NCBI RefSeq assembly: GCF_002288925.2
Contig: NW_022097996.1
Span: 6,752,686 to 6,816,685, forward strand
DNA length: 64,000 nt
From: Delphinapterus leucas
Lineage: Eukaryota > Chordata > Mammalia > Artiodactyla > Monodontidae
Direction: 5' to 3'
The notes beneath the pieces are model-generated. The model made no database searches. It was not told the DNA's origin and was given only the letters and a program-made list of their open reading frames with translations. Shown piece by piece: positions 25,861-38,762 of the stretch. Position 1 is the stretch's first letter, and each line of letters starts with the position of its first letter. A program made the translations under genes and the position numbers.

Positions 25861-27700
25861 TGGTATGATTCCTATGATGCTTGCAGTTAAATGAAAGTGT
25901 CAACTATTTTTCACATACATTATTATCTTACCTCTTTCTCTGTATTGTACTTTTTTAAAAAAACTATTTCTTTTTACTCAATATTTGAATTTTACTAACT
26001 CTGTGAAATCTGTTGTTATAATGTCACCATCCAGGGATACTTTGGGTGTCAAATTTCTCATGCAAAAACTTGTCAATCTTGATCAGCTTATAGCAATTTG
26101 GTTTTCCTTTGTATTTGAAAATGATAGAAGCGTTGGTTATGCTTCATCCATTTCACACAATCTGTCAAGTTATACTGTAGGCTTGCGGCTGGTGCCTGTT
26201 CTGATTTCTTGATGCCAGACCAGTTCTTAAATATTTTGAATGTCACCCACTCCTGCTTTTAGATCTACATCAAAGGAATTGAACATAGATTGAGAGCTAG
26301 ATTTAACATAAAACATCAGAAACATGTGCTCTCCTCTGACATGATGGAGAAAATAAACTTATAAATGCTATATTGTCTATAACATCCACATTAAGTAAAG
26401 AGTTGGAAAAAAATGATTTTAATTAGTCAATTTATCTATTTTTGAAGAGATTATAGTTACAAAAGTCACATGTTATCCAACCTTCAGGAGTACATGTATT
26501 TGATGTTTTTTCTTTAAAGTGCATCTCTTTTCAGCAATGTGTGTTCTTTGGAGTGTTGAGTCTTTTCTGGGTAGTTTGGTGAAAACGTAAAATAATGTTC
26601 TCAGCGCAATGCTTCTCCGTCCCTATCTTCTTTCGATCTCTGTCCTTCATGCAGTTTTGAATCCGGCTACATCATTTTACTGCCATACGTCAGTGCTTAC
26701 TTCTCGTTTGTTTTCATTTCCTGCTGCCTTCAGAGCTCCACACAGTGAAGGTGCTGGATCTACCATCCATAAGACGTGTGCCTTTCCCAGGCCGATTGTT
26801 TATTTAAGGAAAAAGATAGAAGAGAGGTCCACTCTATTTGTTTGGAGTTATATAAATATGCTTAAAAAGGAGGATTTCCTCATGTATTCCACTTCAGTCT
26901 TCCTGTTCAGGGAGAGTTTTAAATGCACCTCTTATCACTATACGATGACAGCTTGAGTTACAGTTTTATAATTGTACCAAATATATTAGAGACGTTGGAA
27001 ATCAGGAAGGTAAGATGGAATAATAATTCTGAATTTCTCTCCATATGTATTATAAATGTAGGATTATCACATATATATACACTCAAAACCAGTTTATCAT
27101 TATAAAGCAGCAGATATAGTGCTATAATAGTAGCCGAATGTGGATGTAAATTATGGAAGAAGAAATTGATAAATAATTGTTATCTATATCAGTCTTATAG
27201 TTTTATTTTCCCCTTTATTTCACATTCTTCATAGGGAGTTTGCTCACTAAGTTGTAGTTGAAGTCAAAAAGTTCTTTAAAAAGGATCATAATAGAAGAAT
27301 ATTTTCAATCAGAAACTATTTTACATTCCCTTTGACATTATCTTGTGACTGAAGTTTTAAAATAAACATAGAACTCAGATAACATTATTAATAAATCTTA
27401 AAATATTTTACAGGATTGCCAATACAATTCTCAAATATGTAACTAAGATGGGACATACGGTACTACACAGAGGAGACAAACAGCAATGATTAAGATAAAA
27501 CTAAAAATAACATTTTATAATAAATGTTAATATTTAATGTAATAAATATTTAATATATACTATTCCTATAAATATATTACATACACTTAATTTAATATTT
27601 ATAATACATATATATTAATACATCTTTTTATAATGTATAATAGATACTATTTACAAGACATATATATTTAATATAATAAAATAACATGATAGTGTTTTGT
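25861..27700. other. Unassigned AT-rich intergenic sequence
   Basis: No gene seen. A 115-residue open frame at 26609-26956 shows no domain. The end, about 27480-27680, is a very AT-rich stretch of repeated TATT and ATATATA words. Confidence 0.5.
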
Positions 27701-27729
27701 GATTGATGTGTTTCAGGACCCATGTTATA

Positions 27730-27880
27730 GGCTTTACATATTATCTCTTTAATGCTTATGCCTCTCTATGAGGTAGGCCCTACTTTATCTTCATTTTGTA
27801 CATGGGGAACCAGGAGGAAAGAGATTAAGTATTATGTTCACAGCAAGAGAGATAATAAGAGGCCTGGGTGGGACAGAGTC
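27730..27880 (-). mobile_element. MIR SINE, antisense
   Basis: Weak reverse MIR: CTCTATGAGGTAGGCCCTAC, CATTTTGTACATGGGGAACC and AAGAGATTAAGT. Confidence 0.6.
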
Positions 27881-28178
27881 TTAATTCTATTGGACTCTCA
27901 TATTTGTACCTAATTTTATTATATAAAAAAGCAGACAGTTCAGAGAAGTGTTATCCTGACTTTGCAATTTGTCACAAGACCTTGATTTTTGAATTAGATT
28001 TACCTTAAAAATTATAGTTAGCTTAGAGTAATATTAAACTGATTTTGTCATTCAAGAGCAGAGAATTTGCTGAGTGATCAGCACTTACCAGGGCTGGGAT
28101 TTTTAACTTGCAGGGGCTAACCTACAAAGTAAATGATTGTGTAGATAATGGCAAAGGCTCACATTAAAAACTGGGAGA

Positions 28179-28388
28179 GGGCTTCCCTGGTGGCGCAGTG
28201 GTTGAGAGTCCGCCTGCCGATGCAGGGGACACGGGTTTGTGCCCCGGTCCGGGAAGATCCCACGTGCCGCGGAGCGGCTGGGCCCGTGAGCCATGGCCGC
28301 TGAGCCTGCGCGTCCGAAGCCTGTGCTCCGCAACGGGAGAGGCCACAACAGTGAGAGGTCCGCGTACCGCAAAAAAAAAAAAAAAAAA
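28179..28388 (+). mobile_element. CHR-type SINE, short form
   Basis: Full short-form copy with a B-box GGTTTGTGCC and an A-run. A 10-bp duplication, ACTGGGAGAG, lies at 28170-28179 and 28389-28398 and shares one G with the SINE start. CpG sites are well kept, suggesting a young insertion. Confidence 0.95.
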
Positions 28389-28699
28389 ACTGGGAGAGAG
28401 GATATTTTGAAAGACTGTTTAGACAGGACTACCTCCATTCCTCTTAAAAAATGAATATTTGACTTTATAAGAAATGACTTAATAACAATAAAAAACTTGT
28501 TCTGAGTAGCTCATATTTACTATAATGTCTATTACTATTATTATCAACAAGAAAAAAAATCCAGAAGAAAATAAAAATAATAATCAAGCAAAAGCTGTAA
28601 AATATGACCAATGTTAGTACAATAGATATCCATAGATACCATGTTTTCTTCTTTATTGAAAAATCTGTACAGGCAATGATGGCAAAAATCCTTTGATAG

Positions 28700-28820
28700 G
28701 TACTTCCTGGTTGGTCCAGTGGTTGGGACTCTGTGCTTCCACTGCAGGGGGCACAGGTTAGATCCCTGGTCTGGGAACCAGGATCCCACATGCTGTGCAG
28801 CATGGTCAAAAAAAAAAAAA
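28700..28820 (+). mobile_element. Short tRNA-derived SINE
   Basis: It carries ACTTCCTGGTTGGTCCAGTG, AGGTTAGATCCCTGGTCTGG and ATCCCACATGCTGTGCAGC, then an A-run. The duplication CTTTGATAG lies at 28691-28699 and 28823-28831. It is a different, older subtype from the CHR short form. Confidence 0.88.
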
Positions 28821-28831
28821 TTCTTTGATAG

Positions 28832-30365
28832 TAAACTTGTATTAAAGGATAGATGTGAAACCACTATGCAAAATCCCCAAAAGTTAATTACCAGACTACA
28901 GTTACTTTCGAGAAATTAGCATACAAATAACTTTGAGGCACCATTGTGTAGGCAGAGTAAAAATGGAGGCTGAATCATGAGATGTATGTAATTCAGTCCT
29001 TACAAAATTACATCTAGTTTCTAAGTCAGTTAATAATATAGTAACTTATTATTATTATACCACTTAGACAATATCTGTGTTACCTGATAGAACTCTAACT
29101 TCTTATTTTTTATTACTGAGGAAATAAATGTAATTTTCTATTCAGATTGAACAATTACACAGAACATTGGAATTACTAAGAGAATAAAGACCTGAATCCT
29201 TTTATCTCAGTTTTGTCTTTTGAGCCTAACACATTATGAGAGCAGCCTAGATGCGTTGGGATTTTATCCTGTTGAGGTTTGAATTACCTTATGGTTTTTT
29301 CATTTTATAGGGTGAATTACACTGTAAAGGTGAATATCAGCTAGCTACTGGTGTGTTTTTTTTCCCAGAACACTTTTAAAGTACATTAAACATTCTAGCA
29401 TAAAAAGAGTGAACTAAAAATCACCAAACTGACTTACTAACTCAGCATAATTACTTAAAGAAAAGAAGGCAAAAGTAGTAAATAATTTTCATCTAAATCA
29501 TGATACCTGTAAATATAGATGGCCTTGTTAAAGAGAAAAGAAACGTATTCAAATCACCGTGAAACAGCAGAGAAAGAAAAATGTCATGGATTTAATGTTA
29601 TGTGAAGGACACACCATGTTTTCTTTAAATAATAATAAGAGGTTATCACAGGTTCTTGAAGTTGACACATGACCTTTAGATTTGTCATGCACGGTACACG
29701 ATTTTCTTGTTTGGAGTTGCACTGGTTTTGTTCTGCGATGAAGTACATTAATTACTCTGTTATTCTTTTTATTTAGAATTTTGGACATTATTTCCAGAAG
29801 TCATAGTTTGAAGTACCTCAAAATCTTTGAACTCAGAAAGGTAAAGGAAGTTGTTTTATGTCAAATATTATGATAAAAGCAAAGTAAAAAGCAAACAAGC
29901 ACTGAATAAATATTGGAGAGACTTAAGTAGTTTTCTTTGTGTTCATCTCAAGCATGCATCGAACGCTCATTAAACTGTATTAGCTGGTGTAATAAACGTC
30001 ATAAAAGAATCGTGGCTCTGGAAGCTTCCTCTTGGTTCCTTTAGAGAGAACCACATCTGAAACAAACTGAAGTGAGAGAAAGTATGATTGTGCAAAAGAC
30101 ATGAGGAGGGGATTTTACACACTCCTTCAGCAACCGTTTCTATTTTGCTCAGCTGTGCAACTGTACTGCCCAATCATTCGTCCTTCCGTTTCAGTTGTCT
30201 TCCTTTTACTATAAGTTATGATAAGTTATTGCTTTCTGCTCTGTCCCCAGGTTTGGGTTACATTAGTCCACCCCTAATGTGTGCCAGATGTTTGTCTGAC
30301 CAAGATGGCTGGTTCTTCTCTTTCTCCTCTGGGTGAAGAATTATTTTTTTTCTATCCTCCAAATG
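28832..30365. other. Unassigned intergenic sequence
   Basis: AT-rich. I see no gene or named repeat. Confidence 0.5.
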
Positions 30366-30369
30366 TGCT

Positions 30370-30690
30370 TCTTATTTAATAATTTTTATTGGAGTATAGT
30401 TGATTTACAGTCTTGTGTTTGTTTCAGGTGTACAGCAAAGTGAATCAGTTATACATATACATATATCCACTCTTTTTTATCAATAGATTCTTTTCTCATA
30501 TAGGTCTTTACAAAGTATTGAGTAGAGTTCCCTGTCCTTATTAGTTATCTATTTTACATATAGTAGTGTTAATTATAATTGCTGGAGCCCATCACTGTAT
30601 TATTTTTTGATCAAACCTTTCATCACCATGAAGATTTTTTTTTATCGGGGTATAGTTGCTTTACAATGTTGTGTTAGTTTCTGCTTCTCC
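30370..30690 (-). mobile_element. L1 3'-end fragments, antisense (two pieces)
   Basis: The first piece (to about 30600) has TTTATTGGAGTATAGTTGAT, GGTGTACAGCAAAGTGAATC and GAGTAGAGTTCCCTGTCC. A second short piece follows (30640-30690) with TATCGGGGTATAGTTGC and AATGTTGTGTTAGTTTCTGC. Confidence 0.85.
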
Positions 30691-31197
30691 TCAGCTTCAG
30701 AAACTAGGGCTAGTTATCACTGACATGAATGACCACCTTGACTTCCTAGTTATGGTTTTCTTGACAAGATTTCTCTTCTTGTGATACCTTTGAGCTCTTT
30801 CCACCTACTGGCCTCATAACGTCTCCCTTTGCATTTTCTAAGACATCAGGACAAAAAAGTAACTGTAGATGAATTGAAATAGTGTGGAATAAAGCTGAGT
30901 GCTTTTAAAGAGAAGGTTCATACACTACTGAGCTTTTCTACTGTCGGAATGGAAACACAGTCTACTCTTTATTTACAAAATATGAGACCTGAATCAGAGG
31001 ACTTTCATTACCTCAGAAAACAGCTACTCAACAAAATATTTCCAACTGACTGCTATTAACAATTAGAGTATCAGTAATATCAGAGTGATGTGATCATTGC
31101 TATATAGGTCAGCTCAGAACCTGCTTCACACAAAAGTCTACTCTCAGATCTAACCTATTTTGTTCCAAGGCTGATTTAGAAATTTTGTTTAGATTTT
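30691..31197. other. Unassigned spacer
   Basis: No gene or named repeat seen. Confidence 0.5.
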
Positions 31198-31210
31198 CTG
31201 GTTGATCTTT

Positions 31211-31410
31211 TTTTTTTGCGGTACGCGGGCCTCTCACTGTTGTGGCCTCTCCCGCTGCGGAGCACAGGCTCCGGACGCGCCGGCTCAGCGGCCATGGCTC
31301 ACGGGCCTAGCAGCTCCGCGGCATGTGGGATCTTCCCGGACCGGGGCACGAACCCGCGTCCCCTGCATCGACAGGCGGACTCTCAACCACTGCACCACCA
31401 GGGAAGCCCC
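31211..31410 (-). mobile_element. CHR-type SINE, short form, antisense
   Basis: It begins TTTTTTGCGGTACGCGGGCC and ends CCACCAGGGAAGCCCC. A perfect 13-bp duplication, CTGGTTGATCTTT, lies at 31198-31210 and 31411-31423. Rich in intact CpG sites. Confidence 0.97.
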
Positions 31411-31423
31411 CTGGTTGATCTTT

Positions 31424-32097
31424 GAGTGATGCTTGCTGCTGTAACCTATACCCATGGGTTTAGGTAACCATGGGAATTCCTCATTGACTGGTTCCCCTCC
31501 ATCTGTAAATTCAATGATTCACACCTTAAGTAAGTGGTATGTTCTGCAATTAGCCTACAGAGCAAAAGTCACACACGCAGAAAATTACTGAGAATATTTT
31601 AAAGAGCCCATGAAGCACACTGAACATGGTTTTGTGCATAAAAATAACAAGTACATTACTATTTGCATACATACTAAAATATGGAAACTATAATACTAAG
31701 CTTGACTAAAAAAGAAATCTAAAGCAAGATCTACAACGCATATATCTGTCTATTCAAACCAGTCTTGGTTTAAGACAGGCACAAAATTCTTAGCAGTGAA
31801 TTGGAGATGAACAGAAGACTAAAAAGTGTCCTGTTTCCTAGTACATTTTACTACATTTCTGTTTCCACAGTAAGCTTTATTCATGCCAACAGTGTTATGA
31901 AGATGACAAGAGACATAGTGAAGTCACATCTATGCATGTGGATGAGATGATGACCAGGTTCTAAAGTCAGGGAGTAGGTTAATGGGATAACATTACAACT
32001 TCACTGTCGTGCTCCTTCTTCTAAACTGTCACATCTTTTAACCTCTAACTCCTCTATGGATTACCATATTCTCTCTTGCGGTTATTAGTGTTTTGTT
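31424..32097. other. Unassigned spacer
   Basis: No gene or named repeat seen. Confidence 0.5.
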
Positions 32098-32515
32098 TTT
32101 TTTTTAAACATCTTTATTGGGGTATAATTGCTTTACAATTGTGTGTTAGTTTCTGCTTTATAACAAAGTGAATCAGTTATACATATACATATGTTCCCAT
32201 ATGTCTTCCCTCTTGCGTCTCCCTCCCTCCCACCCTCCCTATCCCACCCCTCCAGGCTGTCACAAAGCACCGAGCTAATATCCCTGTGCCTTGCGGCTGC
32301 TTCCCCCTAGCTATCTACCTTACTACGTTTGTTAGTGTGTATATGTCCATGACTCTGTCTCGCCCTGTCAAAGCTCACCCTTCCCCCTCCCCATATCCTC
32401 AAGTCCGTTCTCCAGTAGGTCTGCGTCTTTATTCCTGTCTTACCCCTAGGTTCTTCATGACATTTTTTTTCCCCTTAAATTCCATATATATGCGTTAGCA
32501 TACGGTATTTTAGTG
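32098..32515 (-). mobile_element. Well-preserved L1 3' end, antisense
   Basis: It carries AACATCTTTATTGGGGTATA, CCCTCTTGCGTCTCCCTCCC, GGCTGTCACAAAGCACCGAG, TTGCGGCTGCTTCCCCCTAG and TCTCCAGTAGGTCTGCGTC. This is about 415 bp of the same subfamily as the fragment at 11.4 kb. Confidence 0.92.
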
Positions 32516-32519
32516 TTTT

Positions 32520-32847
32520 TTTTTTTAATTTTTATTAATTTTATTTTTGGCTGCATTGGGTGTTCGTTACTGCGCATGGGCTTTCTCTAGTTGCGGCGAG
32601 CAGGGCTACTCTTCGTTGCGGTGTGCCGGCTTCTCATTGTGGTGGCTTCTCTTGTTGTGGAGCACGGGCTCTAGGCACACGGGCTCAGTCGTTAATGGCT
32701 CACGGGCTCTAGAGCGCAGGCTCGGTAGTTGTGGTGCACGGGCTTAGTTGCTCTGCGGCATGTGGGATCTTCCCGCAAGAGGGCTCAAACCAATGCCCCC
32801 TGCACTGGCAGGTGGATTCTTAACCACTGCGCCACCAGGGAAGCTCC
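32520..32847 (-). mobile_element. CHR-type SINE, long form, antisense
   Basis: It has GGCTGCATTGGGTGTTCGTT, GGAGCACGGGCTCTAGGCAC and an end at CGCCACCAGGGAAGC. It directly follows the antisense L1 and may have inserted at its edge. No clear duplication was found. Confidence 0.9.
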
Positions 32848-33380
32848 AGTTACTTTTGTATTTGTATTAGCTGTCCTGTAGTGTCCAGGTCTTATATATA
32901 TCCTTTTGATTCAATACAAAAAATAGGTGCTTGAATAGCTACATTAAATTCTCACCTCCAAGTTTCTAATTTATTCTTCTGTATTCCAGTGCAGGTCCAT
33001 TCACGTAGACCATGGGTCTTTTTCTTCCTTTCACCACTTCTATTTTTTATCCTATCCATCATGCAGCCTCCACTTTCCTTCCTCCATTCGTCCTTCTCTT
33101 TCTCTGTCTCACCACCTTTCTTGTTTCCTTCCTCTTACACTTTCCTTATAGTCAACTCCACTCCAATTCACAGGTTTCATGTCTTTTAAAATAAAAAGGT
33201 GTTTTTATAAAAAATTGAACTGCTCATAAAAGTTTTAGCAATTCAGAAAAGCAAGTAAAAGAAAACAATAATAAACTCAACACCCATTGTTACCATTTGT
33301 GAACATCATTCCAGAGACCTTTACAGCCTATCTGTAGATGGATGGCTGAATGGACACAGTAACAGAAGCCGCCACTGCCA
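32848..33380. other. Unassigned spacer
   Basis: Pyrimidine-rich at 33010-33180, with two short T-rich open frames that are not gene-like. Confidence 0.5.
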
Positions 33381-33384
33381 ACAC

Positions 33385-33560
33385 TTGCTGGTGCTGTTAA
33401 AAATGCTTTCAGTCTATGCTTATTTGATTCTACCCTTGAGGTCATAATTATTCCTATCTCCATTTTATAGGTGAGGAAATGAAGACTCCTGGAAGCTAAA
33501 CAACTTACCCAAGATTACATAACCAGTACAAGTTGAGTGAACACACAATTGTCCTTGACG
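33385..33560 (-). mobile_element. MIR SINE, antisense
   Basis: Reverse MIR: CCATTTTATAGGTGAGGAAA, ACTTACCCAAGATTACATAA and a CTAAACAACTTACCC stretch. Confidence 0.75.
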
Positions 33561-33589
33561 GTGGTGAGGGAGGGTAGGGAAAATTGATT

Positions 33590-34115
33590 GACATTATTGG
33601 GTCTTTTATAAATTCATAGACAATCATTTTAGAGCAGTTTTAGTTTTACAGTCAAGTTGAGCAGAAGGTGAGGAGAGTTCCTGTATGCCCTTCCCACCCC
33701 GTCTCCCCCATTATCAACATCTCCCACAAGATGGTACGTTTGTTATAATCCATGAACCCACATTGACACAACATTATCACCCCAAGTCCATAGTTTACAT
33801 TAGGGTTCACTCTTCCTGTTGTACTTTCTATGGATTTTGACAAATGTCTAATGACATGTATCCACCATTATAGTATCATACAGAATACTTTCTCTGCCCT
33901 AAAAATCCCCTGTGTTCCACCCGTTCAACCACAAACCTCTGGCAACCAGTGATCTTTCTACTGCCTCCATAGTTTGGCATTTTCCCGAATGTCATATAAT
34001 TAGAATCATACAGCACATAGCCTTTTCTGAATGGCTAATTTCACTTAGTAATATGCATTTAAGTTTCCTCCGTGTCTCGTTGAATGTTGAATGACCACAC
34101 TTTTGAAAGGAGCCA
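33590..34115 (-). mobile_element. Old L1 3' region, antisense
   Basis: It carries GAGCAGTTTTAGTTTTACAG, ATCAACATCTCCCACAAGAT, TTCTATGGATTTTGACAAAT, ACCAGTGATCTTTCTACTGC and GAATGTCATATAATTAGAAT. This is the classic antisense text of old L1 3' untranslated regions. Confidence 0.88.
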
Positions 34116-36361
34116 TTAATAGCAATATTTTTATTTCACTCTGAGAAGAGATGTAAATGTACTTTTTGAATAGAAATTTTGTTCATTATTTGAATATCTC
34201 CTGCTTCAACAGTAGAGTGTGGTCAGGAGGATATGCAAACTCTGACAGGTCAGTTTTTATGGAAGTTAAATAATATAAAATGTAATGAAAACGAGATCAT
34301 TAATTCTGACCAAGGTTCATTGGAGAACATGAACTATTAAGTATGTAGCTAGTTTTTACTATTAATCAACTCTTGTTTGTTGCAGGTAAGAACTAACTGT
34401 ATGCTTACTGAATTGGATTGAATGAACTCTAACCGTATGTTGCCAAAGAGAAGAGAAAGGTTTAACTGATATTTTTTCTAAATTTCATCCAATTATACTT
34501 GCATGGATTTAAAAAATACTTTTATTCTAATTTAATTAAAATGCAACATAGAGAATTAGGACAGTTGTCGGAAGCTCATGGTTAAATAAATAAAACTGTG
34601 GTGAAATCAGTCACAATAGGAAATAATGTTTCTGTTTTTCTATGCTTTAACTCTTACGTCTCATGTTTCTTTAATAGTAATATTCAGACTCTTAGATTTT
34701 AAAGCAACTTAATATGCCATCAAACTTGAGGAAATAATCAACTACTGTTTGACTGAATGTTCTTCTCATCTCGTTGTTTTGATGCAGATTTCAGCTCTGA
34801 TACTTACCTATGAAGAACTGCTTGCTGTTCAATCTAAATCAGTTGGACTGTTCTTCATCTTTGCTCCAATCTTATCGAGGGATTTAATCAGCTAGGAACT
34901 TGGTACAAGTCACCACTAGAAAACGGAGTACATGATTATTGTCATTGGTGAGAGATTATTTCTGAATACATGTAAACAAAGAATAGCCTTCCACTTTATT
35001 TTTACAATTGCTTTAAAAATAATTTCAAAAGTATTTACTAGAGGTTGTGTTTGTTGTAAAAATTAGTTTTGAACTTCAGCTACCTGAGTTTAGTCACCTC
35101 CCAGTCTTCGCTTTAGGGCAAAATTCAATTGGAATTTAAGTCAAATATGTCAGACACATATAGCAATTGTGTGAGATCAAGCAAATCCATTAAGTGTAAC
35201 TTTTTAACAGTAATCACTCTAATAACAATTGTTCAAAAGACGTCATTCTATACAGAACTTGATTTATTTTAGAGAAGATGAAGTAGAAAGATTAAACGAG
35301 CTAAAATAAACTCAACTTCTCTATGGTATTTTCTTTTATAAAATATTTATATATCAAGAATAAACACTAGAGAAAACTGCTGAAATCAGATAACAGTGTT
35401 CTATGAATCTCGTGATTCTAAAGGGATGCAATTAACTGATAAAGGGGATGTGTTTACACATCTTCAAGACTATCACCACCCTTTTTAAAACAGACCTGAT
35501 TCTTCTTTGGCAATTATGTTCTATGAGAAAAGAATACAATTCTATTTTTGCTTTATAATTTTAACCCTGGAACACAAAGCCCCGGATAAATGACTAAGTT
35601 TGCTTGAATTCTAATTAAACATTAAAGTTAAAAATTCAAACTCAAAAGAGTCAGTGTATCAACTGTTGAAATATAATTAAAAACAAAATCTTTAACCCAG
35701 AAAACCTCTTGACAAAGGTAGTGGAAAATAAATCAGTTCTATTAGTGAAGAAATCTTAAACCAGAATGTGATACACATCACAGGCAATTGGCTTAGGAGA
35801 TTGCCAAGGCGGAAAGAAACCTCACCTCTCTATAACGCCAAGCAGATATAACCCATTATATGTATGTTCTCACGATAAACATCACTAGTCCTCAAGGAAG
35901 AGGACTTGATAGCACCTTTTGTCACACCTGATTCACCCTAACTTTATCATGATAATTGGGGAGAACCCCTGTGTTGACCTTACCCAGAGGAGAAACAAAC
36001 TTCTACTAAGTCCAGGAGGCTGCAGGGAAACTAGACTCTTGCCCACAGGACTGAGCAGATAGGGCTGCTATCTCCCTAAATGTTTGCATCTCAAAAAGAT
36101 GGCTCACAGAACGTTGAGGAAACACTCCCTAGTTGTGAGGCTGGCAGAGACTTATTTAGTCATTATAAAGATTTACGAACTTTTGAAAAGGACAGAGGAA
36201 AAACTTCTGGAGCCAAAGGGAGAGGGAGGGAGAATTAATCTTCTTATTTTTAATTCGTATTTGCCTTGATACCACCCACAGAAATAGAGAAATAGTATTA
36301 TTTCATTATAATTCCCTTCCCCCTTTTTCCATCATCTGGAGAGCTTTCCTTAGGTGCTAAT
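34116..36361. other. Unassigned intergenic sequence
   Basis: AT-rich to about 35.8 kb. From 35.8 to 36.25 kb the text is purine-richer and could be a decayed LTR or retroviral internal segment; no coding frame remains. I see no gene. Confidence 0.45.
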
Positions 36362-36470
36362 TATTTTTTTAAACAGCTTTATTGAGATATAATTGACATA
36401 CAATACACTGCAATATTTAAAATGTAAAATTTGATATTTTGACATATGTACACACCTGTGAAACTGTGAC

Positions 36471-37040
36471 CACAAAGGGGAGGAAAAAGTTTTCCTCTAC
36501 CCTTCTGGGTTCTTTTGGTTGTTCGAATAATTAAAGACAACATGTCTTGGCATAAGACAGATTAACAGGAGAAAAACAAATTTAATTATGTACGTACGGG
36601 AGCCCCATGAGGATAGGAGACCCACGGGTAGTCAGGCATTTGAGGCTTATACACCATCCTGAGTTAAGCAGAGGGGGTAAGGGTCTGGGACTTCAAAGAG
36701 GGAAGAAGACAATTTACCGGAAGATGGGAGGAGCAAATGTTTGGTAAACAAATGTTGGTCATGCCATCTGGAGACAAGGGGAACAGAGAGGAATCTGAAC
36801 AAACAGGCTGTCCTGAGCTCCCCCCAGGCCACCACACCTGCTCACATTCTTTGTAGTTATCCCTGGTGATCACCCTCTTCCTAGACTAGACCCTCTATCC
36901 AAATTCTTTTAGGCAGTTAAGGAGGAGGTTAAAAGCTTCTCGTGAGTCTTTAAGCCTTGATTATCTTCAGCTCAAGATAATCCACGTGCCAAAGTGACAC
37001 ATTTTGGAGAGGTTCCTTCTGATCCCCTTCAACCACAATC
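36471..37040 (-). mobile_element. LTR inside the old L1, copy 1 (antisense)
   Basis: Its right end reads GATTATCTTCAGCTCAAGAT then CCAAAGTGACACATTTTGG, the reverse complement of the head of the other two copies. Its left end is GGAGGAAAAAGTTTTCCTCT. Confidence 0.65.
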
Positions 37041-37504
37041 CAGACAGTGAACCTATTCATCATCCACGAATGTTTTCTCCCCCTGCTTTGTAATTCCTTC
37101 TCTCCACCACTCCTGCTCCCCCCTCTGCAGGCACACACTGTTCTACTTTCCGTCACTATAAATTAGTTTCATTTTCTAGAGTGCTATATAAATGGAATTA
37201 TTCAGTAGGTACGTTTTTAGGTCTGGCTTTTCACTCAGGGTAGTTGTCTCGAGACTCATGCATGTTGTCACAGGTTACAATAGGTCTTCCCTTTCATTGC
37301 CGAGTAGCATTCTTTTTAGTATATACTACAGTTTGCAAATGCACTCACCTATTAATGGACATTTGACTGGTTTCCAGTTTGGGGCTATTACAGATAAAGC
37401 TGCAATGAACAGTATGTGACCAGTTTTGGATAGACATAGATGATCTCTTCTCCTGGGTAAATACCTAGGAGTGAAGTGACTGAATTGTGACTGAAGGGTG
37501 AAGA

Positions 37505-37990
37505 GTAGCAGAATGAATATGCCGCCCTAAAAGGATTAGGATTATTTTGAGCTGATTGTTTTGAGAAAGAGCAGACAGAAGAGAAGCTCTGAAAACAGAG
37601 TAGAAGTTACTTTTTCGTGAGAGAAATTTACGTTTATAAAGGAACTTTCCAAGAGAGTTTTATCACTGGAGAAGGCACTGACAAATCTACATAACAAACT
37701 TTCTTGTTTATCATGCTTCTCCAGGTACCTCCCCATAACTGCCCCTGCCCCGCAACACACTCCTTTTTCTTTTGTTTTTAGCTAAAGATGATATTCAAGC
37801 TGGAGTTCTAAGCCACCTTGGGGAGTTACTCATTTTTCCTTAGTATCTCCCATGTATTCCTGAGGTGTACATGTTAGTAAACTTCTATTTGTTTTCCTCT
37901 TAATTTGTCTTTTAATACAGAAGTCTCAGCTAAGAACTCAGAAGGGTAGAGGAAAATTATTTCTCTTTTCCTATTGTAGGCATAGGTTAA
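37505..37990 (+). mobile_element. LTR inside the old L1, copy 2 (sense)
   Basis: It starts near GAATATGCCGCCCTAAAAGG and ATTATTTTGAGCTGATTG. It ends near GGTAGAGGAAAATTATTTCT. The opening is shared with copy 3 at 38.2 kb. Confidence 0.65.
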
Positions 37991-38222
37991 CTTTTTAATA
38001 AACTGCTAAACTTTTTTTGGAGTGGCTTTACTTTAAATACGCATTAGCAATGTATGGCACCCTTTCCAACACTTAGTATGGTATGTTTAGTTTTTTTTTT
38101 TTTTTTCTTAATTTTAGCCAATCTAATAGGTTTGTGGTGGCATCTCATTGTGGTTTTAATTTGGATTTCCCTAATTATAATGATATTGAACGTGTTATAC
38201 TATACTTACTTGCCATTGAAGT

Positions 38223-38762
38223 GCATTAGAATATGCCACCCCAAACTCTGCCACTTTGGCATAAGGATTATTTTGAGCTGAAGGTAATTGAGAAGTAGCA
38301 GACACAGGAAGAACTCTCTGCCCTCTCTTGTTCTGCCTAAAAAGCAGGACATAAATTTCCCTTTGTAAAAGTGACATAAATTTCCATATGTGAAGGCGTT
38401 CCTCTGTCCTGTACCAGGAAGCAGAGAACAACCCTTATCTCATAACACACCTTACTAAACAATCCTTATCTACCAGAGTTTCCTAGTCAGCTTTTCCAAC
38501 CCCAGGAGCCCAAACCTTCTTTTATCTATTCACCTCTCTACAAGGTATCACCCTTTGTTAAATGATATATAAGCTCTGAGTTTAACTGCCTCTGGATTTT
38601 CACTCCTTTCCTGTGAATTCTCCATGCAGATAAAATTAAAACCATCAGTAAAATTTATATGCCTTTTCCTCTTGTTAATCTGTCTTTTGTTAGTGTGATA
38701 CTCATGCCATAGATGCAGTGCCTAAGAGCATGAAGGAAAAGATTTTTCTCCCCTATACCATC
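38223..38762 (+). mobile_element. LTR inside the old L1, copy 3 (sense)
   Basis: The best-kept copy. It starts GAATATGCCACCCCAAACTC, TTTGGCATAAGGATTATTTT and GAGCTGAAGGTAATTGAG. A TGATATATAAGCTCTGAG stretch resembles a TATA region and GATAAAATTAAAACC a poly-A region. It ends near GATTTTTCTCCCCTA. Confidence 0.65.
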
